Origin: Larix kaempferi
Taxonomy: Eukaryota; Streptophyta; Pinopsida; Pinales; Pinaceae
Length of the DNA stretch: 64,000 nucleotides
Direction of reading: 5' to 3'
Assembly (NCBI GenBank): GCA_027924585.1
Contig: BSBM01000994.1
Span: 9,617,001-9,681,000, forward strand
In this document: positions 1 to 10,701 of the stretch, piece after piece
Position numbering within the stretch: position 1 is the stretch's first letter
How the letters are laid out: every line of letters starts with the position of its first letter
Translations under genes and position numbers: made by a program
Notes under the pieces: generated by a model
What the model was told of the DNA's origin: nothing
Seen by the model: only the letters and a program-made list of their open reading frames with translations
Databases searched by the model: none

Positions 1-174
1 AGTGTCATAGAAATATTTGATTTGGAGATCAAATACCACTTCATTCTAGACATGGTATAGAAGGGAGCAATGAAGCTCCAATACATATCCACGGATGAGC
101 ATATAGCTGGTGTTCTCTGCACCAAGCCTATGTCCAAGGCAAACTTGTATACTTTAGGGACAAGCTTGGTGTGA
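1..174 (+). pseudogene. Ty1/copia RNase H C-terminal fragment
   Basis: Read in frame from base 1, the segment gives the conserved C-terminal tail of copia polyproteins, with IKYHFILDMV and LQYISTDEHIAGVL-TKPMSK-like motifs, and ends at a TGA at 172-174. This is the last part of the RNase H region, which degrades the RNA strand during reverse transcription. A TAG at 58-60 breaks the frame, and the upstream part lies outside the window, so it is a dead remnant. A purine-rich stretch and a TGTTGATGG sequence follow at about 195-212 and may be an old polypurine tract/LTR boundary. Confidence 0.75.
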
Positions 175-219
175 TGGAGAATGCCTATGTGAGTGAGAGG
201 GATTGTTGATGGATGTGTA

Positions 220-453
220 ACATCGTGATGTTCTTACATATGAGTGGAAGACATTCATATGAGAGATGAATGGCCTAGACACCGTGATGATCTTACAAAT
301 GAGCGATAGACATTCATATCAGATATGAATGGCCGAGACACTGTGATGATCTTACAAATGAGTGATAGGAATTCATATGAGAGATGAGTGGCCCAGACAT
401 CATGATGATTTGATAGATGAGTGGCAAACATTTGCGAAAAGTGAATGGCCTAG
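220..453. repeat. Four tandem 59-bp repeats
   Basis: Units start at 220, 279, 338 and 397 (the last is 57 bp). Each opens with ACA(T/C)C.TGATG and ends with AATGGCC.AG. The array lies just after the copia tail and probably belongs to that element's old LTR. A more degenerate GTAGTTGCA-type repeat fills 454-550. Confidence 0.85.
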
Positions 454-558
454 TACAAATGTAGTTGCAGTACATACATAGTAGTATAGATGTAGTTGCA
501 ATATAGACATTGCAGTACAAATGCAATTGTAGTACATAAACATTATAGATCTAGTACA

Positions 559-1277
559 TGTTGGAATAATTATCCCATCTATACCTTAGTTTAAAAATTA
601 TTTTATGTTTCCTAAGTGTTAGACTATGTTAGTTAGGCTCCCTAGTGCATAACTTGACCACATTATGATAGTTGTCCACCATAGTGCCCCTTTTTGCTTT
701 AGTTTATGCTTTTAAATAATTTTTTATGAGCTAAGGCACCCTTCTTGCTTTTATTATGCTTTATCCATCTTTTCTGAGTTTAAAGTTGTTTTTGCCTGCT
801 TTTCAGGTGGATGAGGATTAAGCAAGTGCGCTATGACAAATTTGGCAAGTTTGCATGCTTTTGCCTCAACCCTTTCCTACTTTTTTTCCTGAAAATCCTC
901 CAACTTGCTGCCTTTTGGTCACTCATGGTTCACCATGGCCTACCTAACCAATTTGTGGCCACTTGGTATGAGTTGGAGTTTGATGTTGCCTGGATGGGGG
1001 GATTTTTTCTATTCTAAACCTACCACATGTGAGCTACTCAAGTTTCCTCCAAGGCATTCGAATTATCTCTTAGAGATGTATTATATATTGTAATCTTACT
1101 GATGAATAATAGATGATGGAGTTTCATCCAATTGAGTTCTTTCTTTTGTGTTTCTAGCTCACTCTTCTTCTCAATTCTTTGTTAAATCTATGTTGTAATT
1201 CTCAGTGAAGATTACATTTTTCTTAGATCCTTAGCTGTGGAATTATTGCATGCCATCAAGTCCATAGAATTCTGACA
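559..1277 (+). mobile_element. Putative Ty1/copia LTR with primer-binding site
   Basis: The segment begins TGTTGGAATAATTATCC and ends TTCTGACA. It is followed with no gap by TGGTATCAGAGCC (1278-1290), complementary to the 3' end of plant initiator tRNA-Met, which marks the right edge of a 5' LTR. The left edge is set by the TG dinucleotide and is less certain. No second copy of this LTR was found in the window. Open frames inside it (about 811-1093) have no homology and are taken as chance. Confidence 0.6.
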
Positions 1278-1289
1278 TGGTATCAGAGC

Positions 1290-1548
1290 CTAGGGAGCCT
1301 ATGGAGCATAACTACTTGAAGTAATGAACTAGAAGCAATGGATTTACCATAGAAATACCGGGGCAATTGCCTTAAGTCCTTTGACTTGCCATTGGGGTCC
1401 ACCCAAGTGTGAATCACTCCCGAATGTGACTACTGTCCAAAGCAAATCTCATTCCAATCAATTAATATTCCATACAAATATTCAAAGTGTTGTTTGCGGG
1501 TATTGAAGAACAGTGGCAAAAATATCAACACAGTTCAAATGGTGAAAG
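1290..1548 (+). other. Copia leader/gag start remnant
   Basis: This stretch follows the primer-binding site and has a short, stop-broken frame starting near 1338 (MDLP then a stop, then KYRG). It is probably the leader and gag start of the copia element, cut by the gypsy insertion at 1549. No conserved gag motif can be confirmed. Confidence 0.35.
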
Positions 1549-3173
1549 TGTAATGTCCCCATTTTGACCCCCTTTGTATTAAATCGTAAATGATGTAAAT
1601 ATTGTTATTTAATCATGGTGAGGAGCTCAAGGCCAAGGCCCCACCATTGATTTAGCGTTTTATGTATCGGCAATTAAAAATAGACGCCTATGGTTCTTGT
1701 GCTAGATAGGCACAATGTAAATTAAGACATCATGTAAATACGAATTTTAATGAAAAAAAAATCCACAACTAGCTATGCAATGCAACAAAGAGATGGGGGC
1801 ATGATTCTACAAGGAATAGGGAGGGAAATTATTCAAACCCTTGAGCCAATGGTGTTAATCCATGTGTCAATGAGAAAACCCATAAACCACCAACTACCCA
1901 TTTTGGGTTATGGACCCAATCATTTAATTCTTCCAGAAATTGGTTAAGGCAGTTAATGCCTTGAGAATGAAGAGGTATCGCAGCCAATTTCGTGAATGGG
2001 CAAGCCATCAACCTGGGAATTCGTATTTTGTCTCCTTGGGAAAGAAAACACCCACGAAATGTTGCCCAAAGCCATTCTGAACAGAGGGTCTTTCCTCTCT
2101 CACGCAGTTTGAACTACTGGGTCTTTCCCCATCACGTTTTTCACCATTTTTCCTGCATTTTCCATGCCCGGGAGCTCGTTTTTGCATTGTACAGCAGCTG
2201 GGAGAGAAGGGCCACGATTTGGGACTGTGATGGAGGTCGTTTTTGCCCCAAAATTCCCATGGACATTTTTCTGAAAACGATTTCTGCTCTCCAGGGTTGT
2301 TCCCCAATTGCCATTTCGTTTTTGGGTTTTCCCACGTTTTTCTGAATTGGTGAAAACCCCATCTTTGGGCAACTCACTGTAAAAACGTTTCTTCATGCCC
2401 ATCACTTATACTTCTGTTGTTGTGTGCATCCTTGTTTTGGTTTGAATCTATGAGCAAGAGATTGGAGTGGTAGTGGACAGAGAGGGCTTGATAAACCTAG
2501 TGGGGGAGATAACCTCTCAAGAAGATCAAGAGGGATTTGGCTACTCTTCTATGCACACCCTGACAGCACTAGATGGGGAAGGTATGGCTTGAGGGACTGT
2601 ACAGCAGTGAAAAGAATACTTCCTTGTGTTGGGTGTGTAGGTATTGTGGGTGCCAAGCTAGATAGATCTTGTAAGGTTACCCCCGGCTCTGAGCTTGAGC
2701 TCACTAGCTTAGCCACTCTTCCTTTCCATTTCCTAGCAGCATGATAAACCCAATTGTAGATTGGCTTGGCTCATCTTGGTGTATTCTTGGCTATGTGTGA
2801 GTTTGTTGTTCCTTGGTTCCTTGTAGAAATCATGCCCAGCTCGGGGGTGGTAGTTGTATCAAGAGGTTGATAAGCACAATTGGCCTATGGTTGGGTGGAA
2901 CGTTGCAGATGCATAGCTGGTTGCTTGGGACTACTGTGTTAAGATAAGTATTCTCTTGTGTTAACTTTGCAATTATTATTTGATGAATATCTTGAATGTA
3001 TGATGGATGTGTTGTTACCGAAATGATTTCCGCTGTGTTTTTCAAATATTTATGTATTTGCATATGTCCATCTTCATTTTAAATTGAATCTTTGTTTACT
3101 AAGTATGGGACTAGATGTCCGGAATTAGAGTAATGTTCTCTCCCATGCTGGGATGATGGGAGGGGACTTTACA
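1549..3173 (+). repeat. 5' LTR of the gypsy element
   Basis: Starts TGTAATGTCCCC and ends GGGACTTTACA. It matches 9077-10701 over its whole length, with scattered substitutions and a small change at the A-rich tract near 1750. Several short open frames on both strands recur in the other LTR and are not genes. Confidence 0.92.
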
Positions 3174-3176
3174 TTT

Positions 3177-3188
3177 TGGTATCAGAGC
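3177..3188 (+). other. Primer-binding site (initiator tRNA-Met)
   Basis: TGGTATCAGAGC lies three bases after the 5' LTR. It is complementary to the 3' end of plant initiator tRNA-Met, the usual primer for first-strand synthesis. Confidence 0.85.
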
Positions 3189-3319
3189 CGCTGGTTGCAG
3201 CATTAGGCCTTTATGGGGCTACCTATCATAGGTGCAGAAGTAAGTATGCTTCCTGCTCAACACTGATAGTTAAGAAAATTTTCAAATTTTCAAAATTTTT
3301 CTAAGTTTCTATGAGTTCT

Positions 3320-4135
3320 GCCGGAAATTGTGGAAGGAATTCTCTTTCGAAATTGCGGAAGGATTCCGCGAGTTGTTCTGCAACGCGGAAGAATTCGGCG
3401 AACTACTCCGAAACAGCGGAAATTTTTTCTAAGTGTTCGGCATCAAAAGGAAAATTTCGGAAGGAATTCTCTTCCGAAATTGCAGAAGGAATTCTCTTCC
3501 GAAACTGCGGAAGACTTCGGCAAGTCATCCCGCAACTGCGGAAGACTTCAGCGAATCATTCCGTAATTGCGGAAGGATTCCGTGAATCGTCTCGCAACAC
3601 GGAAAAGTTCGGGAAGTCACCCCGCAATTGCGGAAGGATTCCGCGAATCGTTCCGCAATGCGGAAGAGTTCGGGAAGTCGCCCCGCAATTGCGGAAGGAT
3701 TCCGTGAATCGTTCTGCAACGCGGGAGAGTTCTGGAAGCCACCCCGAAACTGTGGAGGGATTCCGCGAATCATCCCGCAACGCGAAAGAGTTCAGGAAGT
3801 CACCCCGCAATTGCTGAAGGATTCCGTGAATCGTTCCGCAACGCGGAAGAGTTCAGGAAGTCGCCTCGAAACTGCGGAGGGATTCCGCAAATCGTCCCAC
3901 AATGCGGAAGATTTCAGCAGAACGACCCGCAATTGCGGAAGGCTTTAGCAAACCGCCCCAAAACTGTGGAAGCATTTGGAGAATTGCTCCGTAACTGCAG
4001 AAGCATTCGACGAATTGCTCCGTAACTGCAGAAGCATTTGGTGAATTGCTCCGCAACTGCGGAAGCATTCGGCAAATTGCTCCGAAATTGCGGAAGCGTT
4101 CAACAAATCGCTTCGAAGCTACAGAAAGATTTCCA
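3320..4135 (+). repeat. Palindrome-rich 30/31-bp minisatellite in the gypsy leader
   Basis: From about 3570 to 3935 the period is exactly 61 bp (equivalent positions 3570, 3631, 3692, 3753, 3814, 3875), and each 61-mer is a 30+31 dimer. From 3981 to 4135 the unit is 31 bp (3981, 4012, 4043, 4074, 4105). The core is TTCCGCAA facing TTGCGGAA, and CCGCAATTGCGG (a perfect 12-bp palindrome) recurs. Because of this self-complementarity both strands show long open frames rich in NCGR- and SRN-type peptides; these are judged not to be genes. The array lies between PBS and gag, where packaging and translation signals of an element would sit. Confidence 0.9.
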
Positions 4136-4149
4136 AAAAAAAAAGAAAA

Positions 4150-4169
4150 CAAGGGGGCAAGCCCCCTTG
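4150..4169 (+). other. Strong GC hairpin after the minisatellite
   Basis: CAAGGGGGC-AA-GCCCCCTTG can fold as a 9-bp stem, or an 8-bp stem with a CAAG loop. It sits between the minisatellite and gag. It could be a structured RNA signal of the element; no function is shown. Confidence 0.6.
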
Positions 4170-4407
4170 ACCCCTGTCGTTCCCCCCTCATATGTCGTGG
4201 ATTGTGAGAAAATTCTATGATCTGACAAATTGTCAATATAACATTTTCCCACGTGCATGGAAGTAAGTTATGAATCCTGAGAATATAATGTAGCTAACAA
4301 TTGTGTGGATGAACACATTTTGCAGAATCACAGTTACATCAGGGTAGCACTCTAGATAGTATAGTTAGAAAGTTTTGGATCTTGGTTGGGCCAAGAAAAT
4401 CAACATC

Positions 4408-5505
4408 ATGGATGATGCACAGGATCCCTATGAGCCGGAGACAGATGCCATGGGGGAGAACATACATGTTGAAAATGCTAAAACAGAATCTAATGGGAGA
4501 AGAAATCAAGAGACTCCTCCAGGTATTGCAACCACCATGAGAAACCTAAGGGTGGAGTTGCAAAGCTGTAGAGAAGATAATGAAAGGATGATTAAAGCTC
4601 GGGAAGAATAAAATCAGTTGAATGCAGCCATGCTGCAAAGTTTGACAGACATCCAAAGGCAAATAAACTCTGGGCATCATACATCAAATCCAGAAAGGGG
4701 TGGGAGTAGTTCTAGAAGGAATTCCCGTAAGAGGGCTAGTAGCTCAAGAAGAGTTTCTACAGACAGAACATATACTCCAGAAATATATTCTAATGAATCA
4801 TCTGACTCTGAAGAATCCATTGAGGGTTCAAGCTCTTCATCTTGCAGGAGTAAGAGAAAGAAGCACCACAAGAACAATTCACATGGGAATTTAAGAAGGC
4901 AAAACCTCCTACATTTGATGGAGAGATAAAGTCTGGTCAAGAAGCTGAAGCTTGGCTTCTTGGGATGAGAAAGTATTTCCAAGTCCAAGACTACTCGAAA
5001 AAATGAAGGCAAGGGTAGCCATCTTCAACTTGAATGGAAGAGCATCTATATGGTGGGAACACATCAGGCAAGTGAAGAAGATCAATGAAAGGAAGATTGT
5101 GTGGAAGTAGTTCAAGAAATATTTCAAGCAGAAGTACCTCTCTGATAGGTACTATGATGATAAGATCAAAGAGTTCCATGAGCTGAGATTGGGACAATTG
5201 ACCATGGAAGAATATGCAAACAAGTTCTTGGAGTTGCTGAGGTATGTCAAGTATATTCGAGATGATAAGGTGAAAATTTAGCGTTTCCTAAGTGGACTGC
5301 CCCAATCATATAAAGATAGAATTGAGTTTGATGAACCTCGAACTCTAGAGGAGGCCATAAGAAAGGCCAAGTATTGCTTTGGTCAAAACAGAAGCAAACC
5401 AGAATTCCATAAGGCATGGAAGGATAGGAAAAATGAAAAGTTTATTCAAAGGAAGAAGGGGTTCAAGCCTCCTCAATTCTGGAATCAGCAAAGGCAACCA
5501 TCACA
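4408..5505 (+). pseudogene. Ty3/gypsy gag, frameshifted
   Basis: Gag would form the virus-like particle that packages the element RNA. A start ATG at 4408 opens a frame with a long acidic and Ser/Arg/Lys-rich N-terminal part. The retrotransposon gag core follows: PPTFDGE near 4905, AWLLGMRKYFQ, then ARVAIFNLNGRASIWW, FKKYFKQKYL and [13 protein letters not shown]. The reading frame changes near 4887 and again near 5003. Stops occur at 4609-4611, near 5107 and near 5279. The zinc knuckle follows in the next open frame. The order matches plant chromovirus gag, so this is a confident family call but a dead gene. Confidence 0.8.
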
Positions 5506-5509
5506 GGTT

Positions 5510-7288
5510 GTGACTAAGCCAACTAGGATGATGGGAGACAAGCCAAGAGATCCAAAGGAGCCAAGAGAACCACTTCAATGTTGGGGTTGTGGAGGAGACC
5601 ACATGCTTAGGAACTGTCCACATCGGAATGGGAATCCAAATCAAGTTCACAACATCAAAGGAGCTGAAACTGTGGGTCAAGTGGCAAGGAAAATCCCTAG
5701 AATCTATGCAGCTCTAGACGACCGCCAGGCAGATCATCAGTCAACTGTGGTTGAAGTTGAAGGTAAGATTGCTAAGAAATCTGTTTCTATTTTGATTGAT
5801 CCTGAATCTACTCACAGTTATGTCACTCCTAGAATTGTTGAGATTTGTGCTTTCAAGAAATTAAAGGATAGTAAATCATGGTTAGTTCAACTAGCCACTG
5901 GAACCAAGAGAAAAGTTAGTGAAATTGTAGAGAAATGTCCATTAGAGATGGATGGGATATTCACTTATGCAGATCTGAATATTTTTCCGCTTGGTTCCTA
6001 TGATATTCTCATTGGAATGGATTGGTTAGAAGCACATGGGGTTAAACTTGACTGTTACAATAAGACATTTGAATGCATGGACGAAGAAGGAAACCCGAGG
6101 GTTGTGAAAGGCATTCCAAAGGTGACTTCTGTTAGACAGGTTTTAGCCATGCAGCTGAAGAAGTTCTGTAGGAAGGGATGTCAATTGTATGCAGCCCACA
6201 TTTTAGAGGCAACAGAGAATGAAACTCTTAAATTGGAGGACTATCATGTATTGCAAGAATTCAGGGATGTTTTTCCTGATGAGATTCCAGGACTTCCTCC
6301 AAAGAGAGACATTGAATTTACAATTGAACTTGTGCCAGGAGCGGCACCAGCGTCTAAGACACCCTACAGGATGAGTACACCGAAATTGCTAGAATTGAAA
6401 ATGCAATTACAAGAGTTGCTGGAAAAGAAATATATTAGGCCAAGTGTGTCCCCGTGGGGAGCACCCATTCTATTTGTGAAAAAGAAAGATGGAACACTCA
6501 GGTTATGTATTGACTACAGGCAGTTGAACAAAGTCACTGTGAAGAACAAATACCCATTGCCCCAAATTGATGACCTTTTTGACCAAATGAGAGGAGCAAA
6601 GGTATTTTCAAAAATTGACTTGAGGTCTAGTTACCATCATGTAAGAATCAAAGCAAAAGATATTCATAAGTCCGCCTTTAGAATGAGGTATGGACACTAT
6701 GAGTTTGTAGTGGTACCATTCGGTCTCACAAATGCACCAGCTACATTCATGTGTCTCATGAATAATGTTTTTAGCAAGTATTTGGACAAGTTTGTTCTTG
6801 TATTCCTAGACGACATTCTCATATATTCTAAGAATGAAGAAGAGCATGAAGAATATTTGAGAATGACAATGCAATTACTAAGGGAGCATAAGTTGTATGC
6901 AAAGTTGAGGAAATGTGACTTTTATAAAGATAGAATTCATTATTTGGGTCACATCATCTCCGATGAAGGAATATCTGTAGACCCTGAGAAGATTGAAGCC
7001 ATTATGAATTGGCTAATTCCAAGGAATGTGACTGATGTGAGATCTTTTATGGGCCTTGCTGGTTACTACAGGAGGTTTATCGAAGGATTCTGCAAGGTTG
7101 CAAACCCGATCACTTCTTTTCAAAAGAAGGGGATAAAGTTTGAATGGTCACCAAGATGTGAGGAAATTTTTCAATGGTTGAAGAATCTTCTTACAAGTGC
7201 GCCAATTTTGAAAATTGCAGACCCAGAAAAAGACTTTGTGGTGTGTACCGATGCATGCAATCAAGGACTTGGAGGAGTTCTTATGTAA
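5510..7288 (+). pseudogene. Ty3/gypsy zinc knuckle, protease, reverse transcriptase, start of RNase H
   Basis: The 592-residue open frame is a slice of Gag-Pol; its first codon is not a real start, as the frame continues from gag. It has a nucleic-acid-binding knuckle ([13 protein letters not shown], about residue 25), and an aspartic protease region (residues about 85-180) ending [11 protein letters not shown]. The protease active site reads LIDPES where the family has D-S/T-G, so it should be inactive. Reverse transcriptase spans residues about 270-440 with [32 protein letters not shown] and the catalytic FLDDILIYS. RNase H begins at [13 protein letters not shown] and runs into TAA at 7286. 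The RNase H remainder continues to about 7640 with stops and a frame change. Confidence 0.9.
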
Positions 7289-7644
7289 GACAACCACGTG
7301 ATATGCTATGAGTCAAGAAAGTTGAAGTAGCATGAGAAGAACTATGCTACTCATGATATAGAACTTGCAGCCATAGTACATGCCTTAAAGATGTAGAGGC
7401 ATTACTTAATGGGAAGAAAATTTGATACTTGTTTGATCATCCAAATTTAAATGCTAGGCAAGCTAGATGGTTGGAATTTTTGTGTGAATTTGATTTTGAA
7501 ATCAAACAAATAAAAGGGAAAGAAAACAAGGTGGCTGATGCACTCAGCAGGAAGGTACATGAAATACATGTGGCAGCACTTAGTACTTGCCAACCAGATT
7601 TGAAGTAGCAGATTGTTAACCATATTGTTGAGGATGAAGTATAC
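7289..7644 (+). pseudogene. Rest of gypsy RNase H, stop-broken
   Basis: After the TAA, recognisable RNase H pieces continue: the ESRKL motif, HEKNYATHDIELAAIVHAL and, after a frame change near 7440, FEIKQIKGKENKVADALSR, the end of RNase H. Several stops lie between them. This bridges reverse transcriptase and integrase in the usual gypsy order. Confidence 0.8.
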
Positions 7645-9048
7645 GTGCAGATAAAGGACAAATTGCAGCAGCAAGACCTTGGCAAGAAGTATGAAGGCTA
7701 TCATTTGGAAGAAGGTGGACTTCTTACTTATAAGAATAGAGTCTATATTCCAAATGCGGCAGATTTGAGGAGAATTGTTATGGATGAAATCCATAAAGCT
7801 CCATACTCTGGTCACCCAGGATATCAGAAAACCATTGCTACAGCAAGAAAATATTATTTCTGGCCAGGCATGAAGAAGGAAATCACTGAATACATTTCTA
7901 AGTGCATGGAATGTCAGCAAGTGAAGAGTGAACACCAACATCCAGCAGGTTTATTGCTCCCAGTGCCAATTCCAGAATGGAAATGGGAAGTAATATCCAT
8001 GGATTTTATTACAGGATTGCCAATGACTGTGAGACAACATGATTCCATCATGGTTGTGGTGGACAAGTTAACAAAGGTAGCACATTTTATACCGGTTAAG
8101 TCCACACATAAAGCTGATGCCATTGCAAATATCTTCATGAAGGAAATTTTCAGATTACATGGGTTGCCTAAGGCAATAATTTCCGACAGGGATACCAAGT
8201 TCACTTCCAATTTTTGGAAAGGTCTCTTTGCAGATTTGGGTACACAGCTAAGCTTTAGTACCGCATACCATCCTCAAACAGATGGGCAAATAGAAAGAGT
8301 TAATTGGGTGCTTGAAGACATGCTCCGCATGTATGTAATGGACAAACCATCCAAGTGGGAGGATTATCTACACTTGGTAGAATTTGCATATAACAATGGG
8401 AAACAAGCATCGTTGGGAATGAGTCCTTATGAGGCTTTGTACGACAAAAGGTGTAGGACACCAGTGACTTGGGACAATCCAGTGAACAGAATTGTACTTG
8501 GGCCAGAATTGCTTAAAGAAATGGACCAAGAAGTTGCAAAGATCCGGCAAAATTTAAAAGTAGCCCAGGATAGACAGAAAAACTATGCAGATAAGCATAG
8601 GATCCATAGGGAATTTAGTGTTGGGGATCATGTGTATCTTAGGGTGAAATCAAGGAAGAGTTCCTTGAAGCTTGGGAGTTGTGCCAAGCTATCACCTAGA
8701 TATTGTGGGCCATTTGAAGTGCTTGAAAGAATAGGGCCAGTTGCATATAGACTTGCATTGCCTGCTAGTACTAAAGCTCATAATGTTTTTCATGTCTCTT
8801 TACTTAAGAAATATGTACATGATTGTAACCATGTGATTAATTGGGATGTGATCCAGGTGGAACCCAGGGGAGAATTCCAAACCGATCCATTGCGCATCCT
8901 AGACAAGAAGGTAACATTGCTCCGAAACCGAGCCATCGGACAGGTAAAGGTGCAATGGAAGCACTATGGTCCCGATGAGGCTACATGGGAGCTAGAGGAT
9001 TCCATGAAGGTGGCATATCCATTTTTGTTCAATTTTGATGAGCACTGA
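7645..9048 (+). pseudogene. Ty3/gypsy integrase with chromodomain-like C-terminus
   Basis: This open frame of about 467 residues encodes the integrase that would insert element cDNA. In order it has the HHCC zinc domain (HPGYQKTIATARKYYFW, then CMECQQ), and the DDE core with MDFITGLP, an IISDRDTKF block and YHPQTDGQIERVN carrying the catalytic Glu. A GPF/Y domain follows (CGPFEVLERIGPVAYRL). The tail, RILDKKVTLLRNRAIGQVKV then QWKHYGPDEATWE, resembles the chromodomain of plant chromoviruses, which guides insertion to marked chromatin. The frame is intact to a TGA at 9046-9048, but it depends on the broken upstream Gag-Pol frame, so it is unlikely to be made in place. Confidence 0.9.
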
Positions 9049-9063
9049 GGACAGTGCTAATGT

Positions 9064-9075
9064 AAGGGGAGGGGA
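9064..9075 (+). other. Polypurine tract
   Basis: AAGGGGAGGGGA lies one base before the 3' LTR and is the expected primer for plus-strand DNA synthesis. Confidence 0.8.
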
Positions 9076-9076
9076 A

Positions 9077-10701
9077 TGTAATGTCCCCATTTTGACCCCC
9101 TTTGTATTAAATCGTAAATGATGTAAATATTGTTATTTAATAATGGTGAGGAGCTCAAGGCCAAGGCCCCACCATTGATTTAGCGTTTTATGTATCGGCA
9201 ATTAAAAATAGATGCCTATGGTTCTTGTGCTAGATAGGCACAATGTAAATTAAGACATCATGTAAATACGAATTTTAATAATAAAAAAAACCACAACTAG
9301 CTATGCAATGCAACAAAGAGATGGGGGCATGATTCTACAAGGAATAGGGAGGGAAATTATTCAAACCCTTGAGCCAATGGTGTTAATCCATGTGTCAATG
9401 AGAAAACCCATAAACCACCAACTACCCATTTTGGGTTATGGACCCAATCATTTAATTCTTCCAGAAATTGGTTGAGGCAGTTAATGCCTCGAGAATGAAG
9501 AGGTATGGCAGCCAATTTCGTGCATGGGCAAGCCATCAACCTGGGAATTCGTATTTTGTCTCCTTGGGCAAGAAAACACCCACGAAATACTGCCCAAAGC
9601 CATTCTGAACAGAGGGTCTTTCCTCTCTCATGCAGTCTGAACTACTGGGTCTTTCCCCATCACATTTTTCACCATTTTTCCTGCATTTTCCATGCCTGGG
9701 AGCTCGTTTTTGCATTGTACAACAGTTGGGAGAGAAGGGCCACGATTTGGGACTGTGATGGAGGTCATTTTTGCCCCAAAATTCCCATGGACGTTTTTCT
9801 GAAAACGATTTCTGCTCTCCAGGGTTGTTCCCCAATTTCCATTTCGTTTTTGGGTTTTCCCACGTTTTTCTGAATTAGTGAAAACCCCATCTTTGGGCAA
9901 CTCACTGTAAAACCGTTTCTTCATGCCCAGCACTTATACTTCTGCTGTTATGTGCATCTGTGTTTTGGTTTGAATCTGTGAGAAAGAGATTGGAGTGGTA
10001 GTGGATAGAGAGGGCTTGATACACCTAGTGGGGGAGATAACCTCTCAAGAAGATCAAGAGGGCTTTGGCTACTCTTCTATGCACACCCTGAGAGCACTAG
10101 ATGGGGAAGGTATGGCTTGAGGGACTGTACATCAGTGAAAAGAACACTTCCTTGTGTTGGGCGTGTAGGTATTGTGGGTGCCAAGCTAGATAGATCTTGT
10201 AAGGTTACCCCTGGCTCTGAGCTTGAGCTCACTAGCTTAGCCACTCTTCCTTTCCATTTCCTAGCTGCCTGATAAACCCAATTGTAGATTGGCTTGGCTC
10301 ATCTTGGTGTATGCTTGGCTATGTGTGAGTCTGTTGTTCCCTGGTTCCTTGTAGAAATCATGCCTAGCTCGGGGGTGGCAGTTGTATCAAGAGGTTGATA
10401 AGCACAACTGGCCTATGGTTGGGTGGAACGTTGCAGATGCATATCTGGTTGCTTGGGACTACTGTGTTAAGATAAGTATTCTCTTTTGTTAACTTTGCAA
10501 TTATTATTTGATGAATATCTTGAATGTATGATGGATGTGTTGTTACCGAAATTATTTTCGCTATGTTTTTCAAATATTTATGTATTTGCATATGTCCATC
10601 TTCATTTTAAATTGAATGTTTGTTTACTAAGTATGGGACTAGATGTCCGGAATTAGAGTAATGTTCTCTCCCATGCTGGGATGATGGGAGGGGACTTTAC
10701 A
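9077..10701 (+). repeat. 3' LTR of the gypsy element
   Basis: Full-length match to 1549-3173, same ends (TGTAATG ... TTTACA). About 3% divergence by hand count, evenly spread, consistent with an insertion of moderate age. Confidence 0.92.

Larger units (their letters stand above)
1549..10701 (+). mobile_element. Complete, defective Ty3/gypsy element (chromovirus-like)
   Basis: The order is LTR (1549-3173), PBS, repeat-rich leader, gag, protease-RT-RNase H, integrase with a C-terminal chromodomain-like tail, polypurine tract, LTR (9077-10701). Both LTRs are 1625 bp and start TGTAATGTCCCC and end TTTACA. By eye they differ at roughly 50 positions, about 3%. The flanking pentamers are GAAAG (1544-1548) and AAAAG (10702-10706), a possible 5-bp target duplication with one mismatch. 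Frameshifts and stops in gag, RNase H and the protease site show that it cannot make its own proteins. The RT and integrase motifs and the chromodomain-like end suggest a Tekay/Del-type chromovirus; the clade is an inference. Confidence 0.9.

Noticed and set aside
811-1093. Two overlapping small open frames in the copia LTR
   Set aside because: Inside LTR sequence, no motif, no upstream signals.
2008-2405. Open frames on the reverse strand of the gypsy LTR, up to 101 residues
   Set aside because: The same frames recur in the other LTR and drift without codon preference; no known domain.
3311-4236. Long open frames on both strands (168, 127 and 84-106 residues) with repeated NCGR/SRN peptides
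   Set aside because: They come from a self-complementary 30/31-bp minisatellite in the gypsy leader; frames overlap on both strands and have no known domain.
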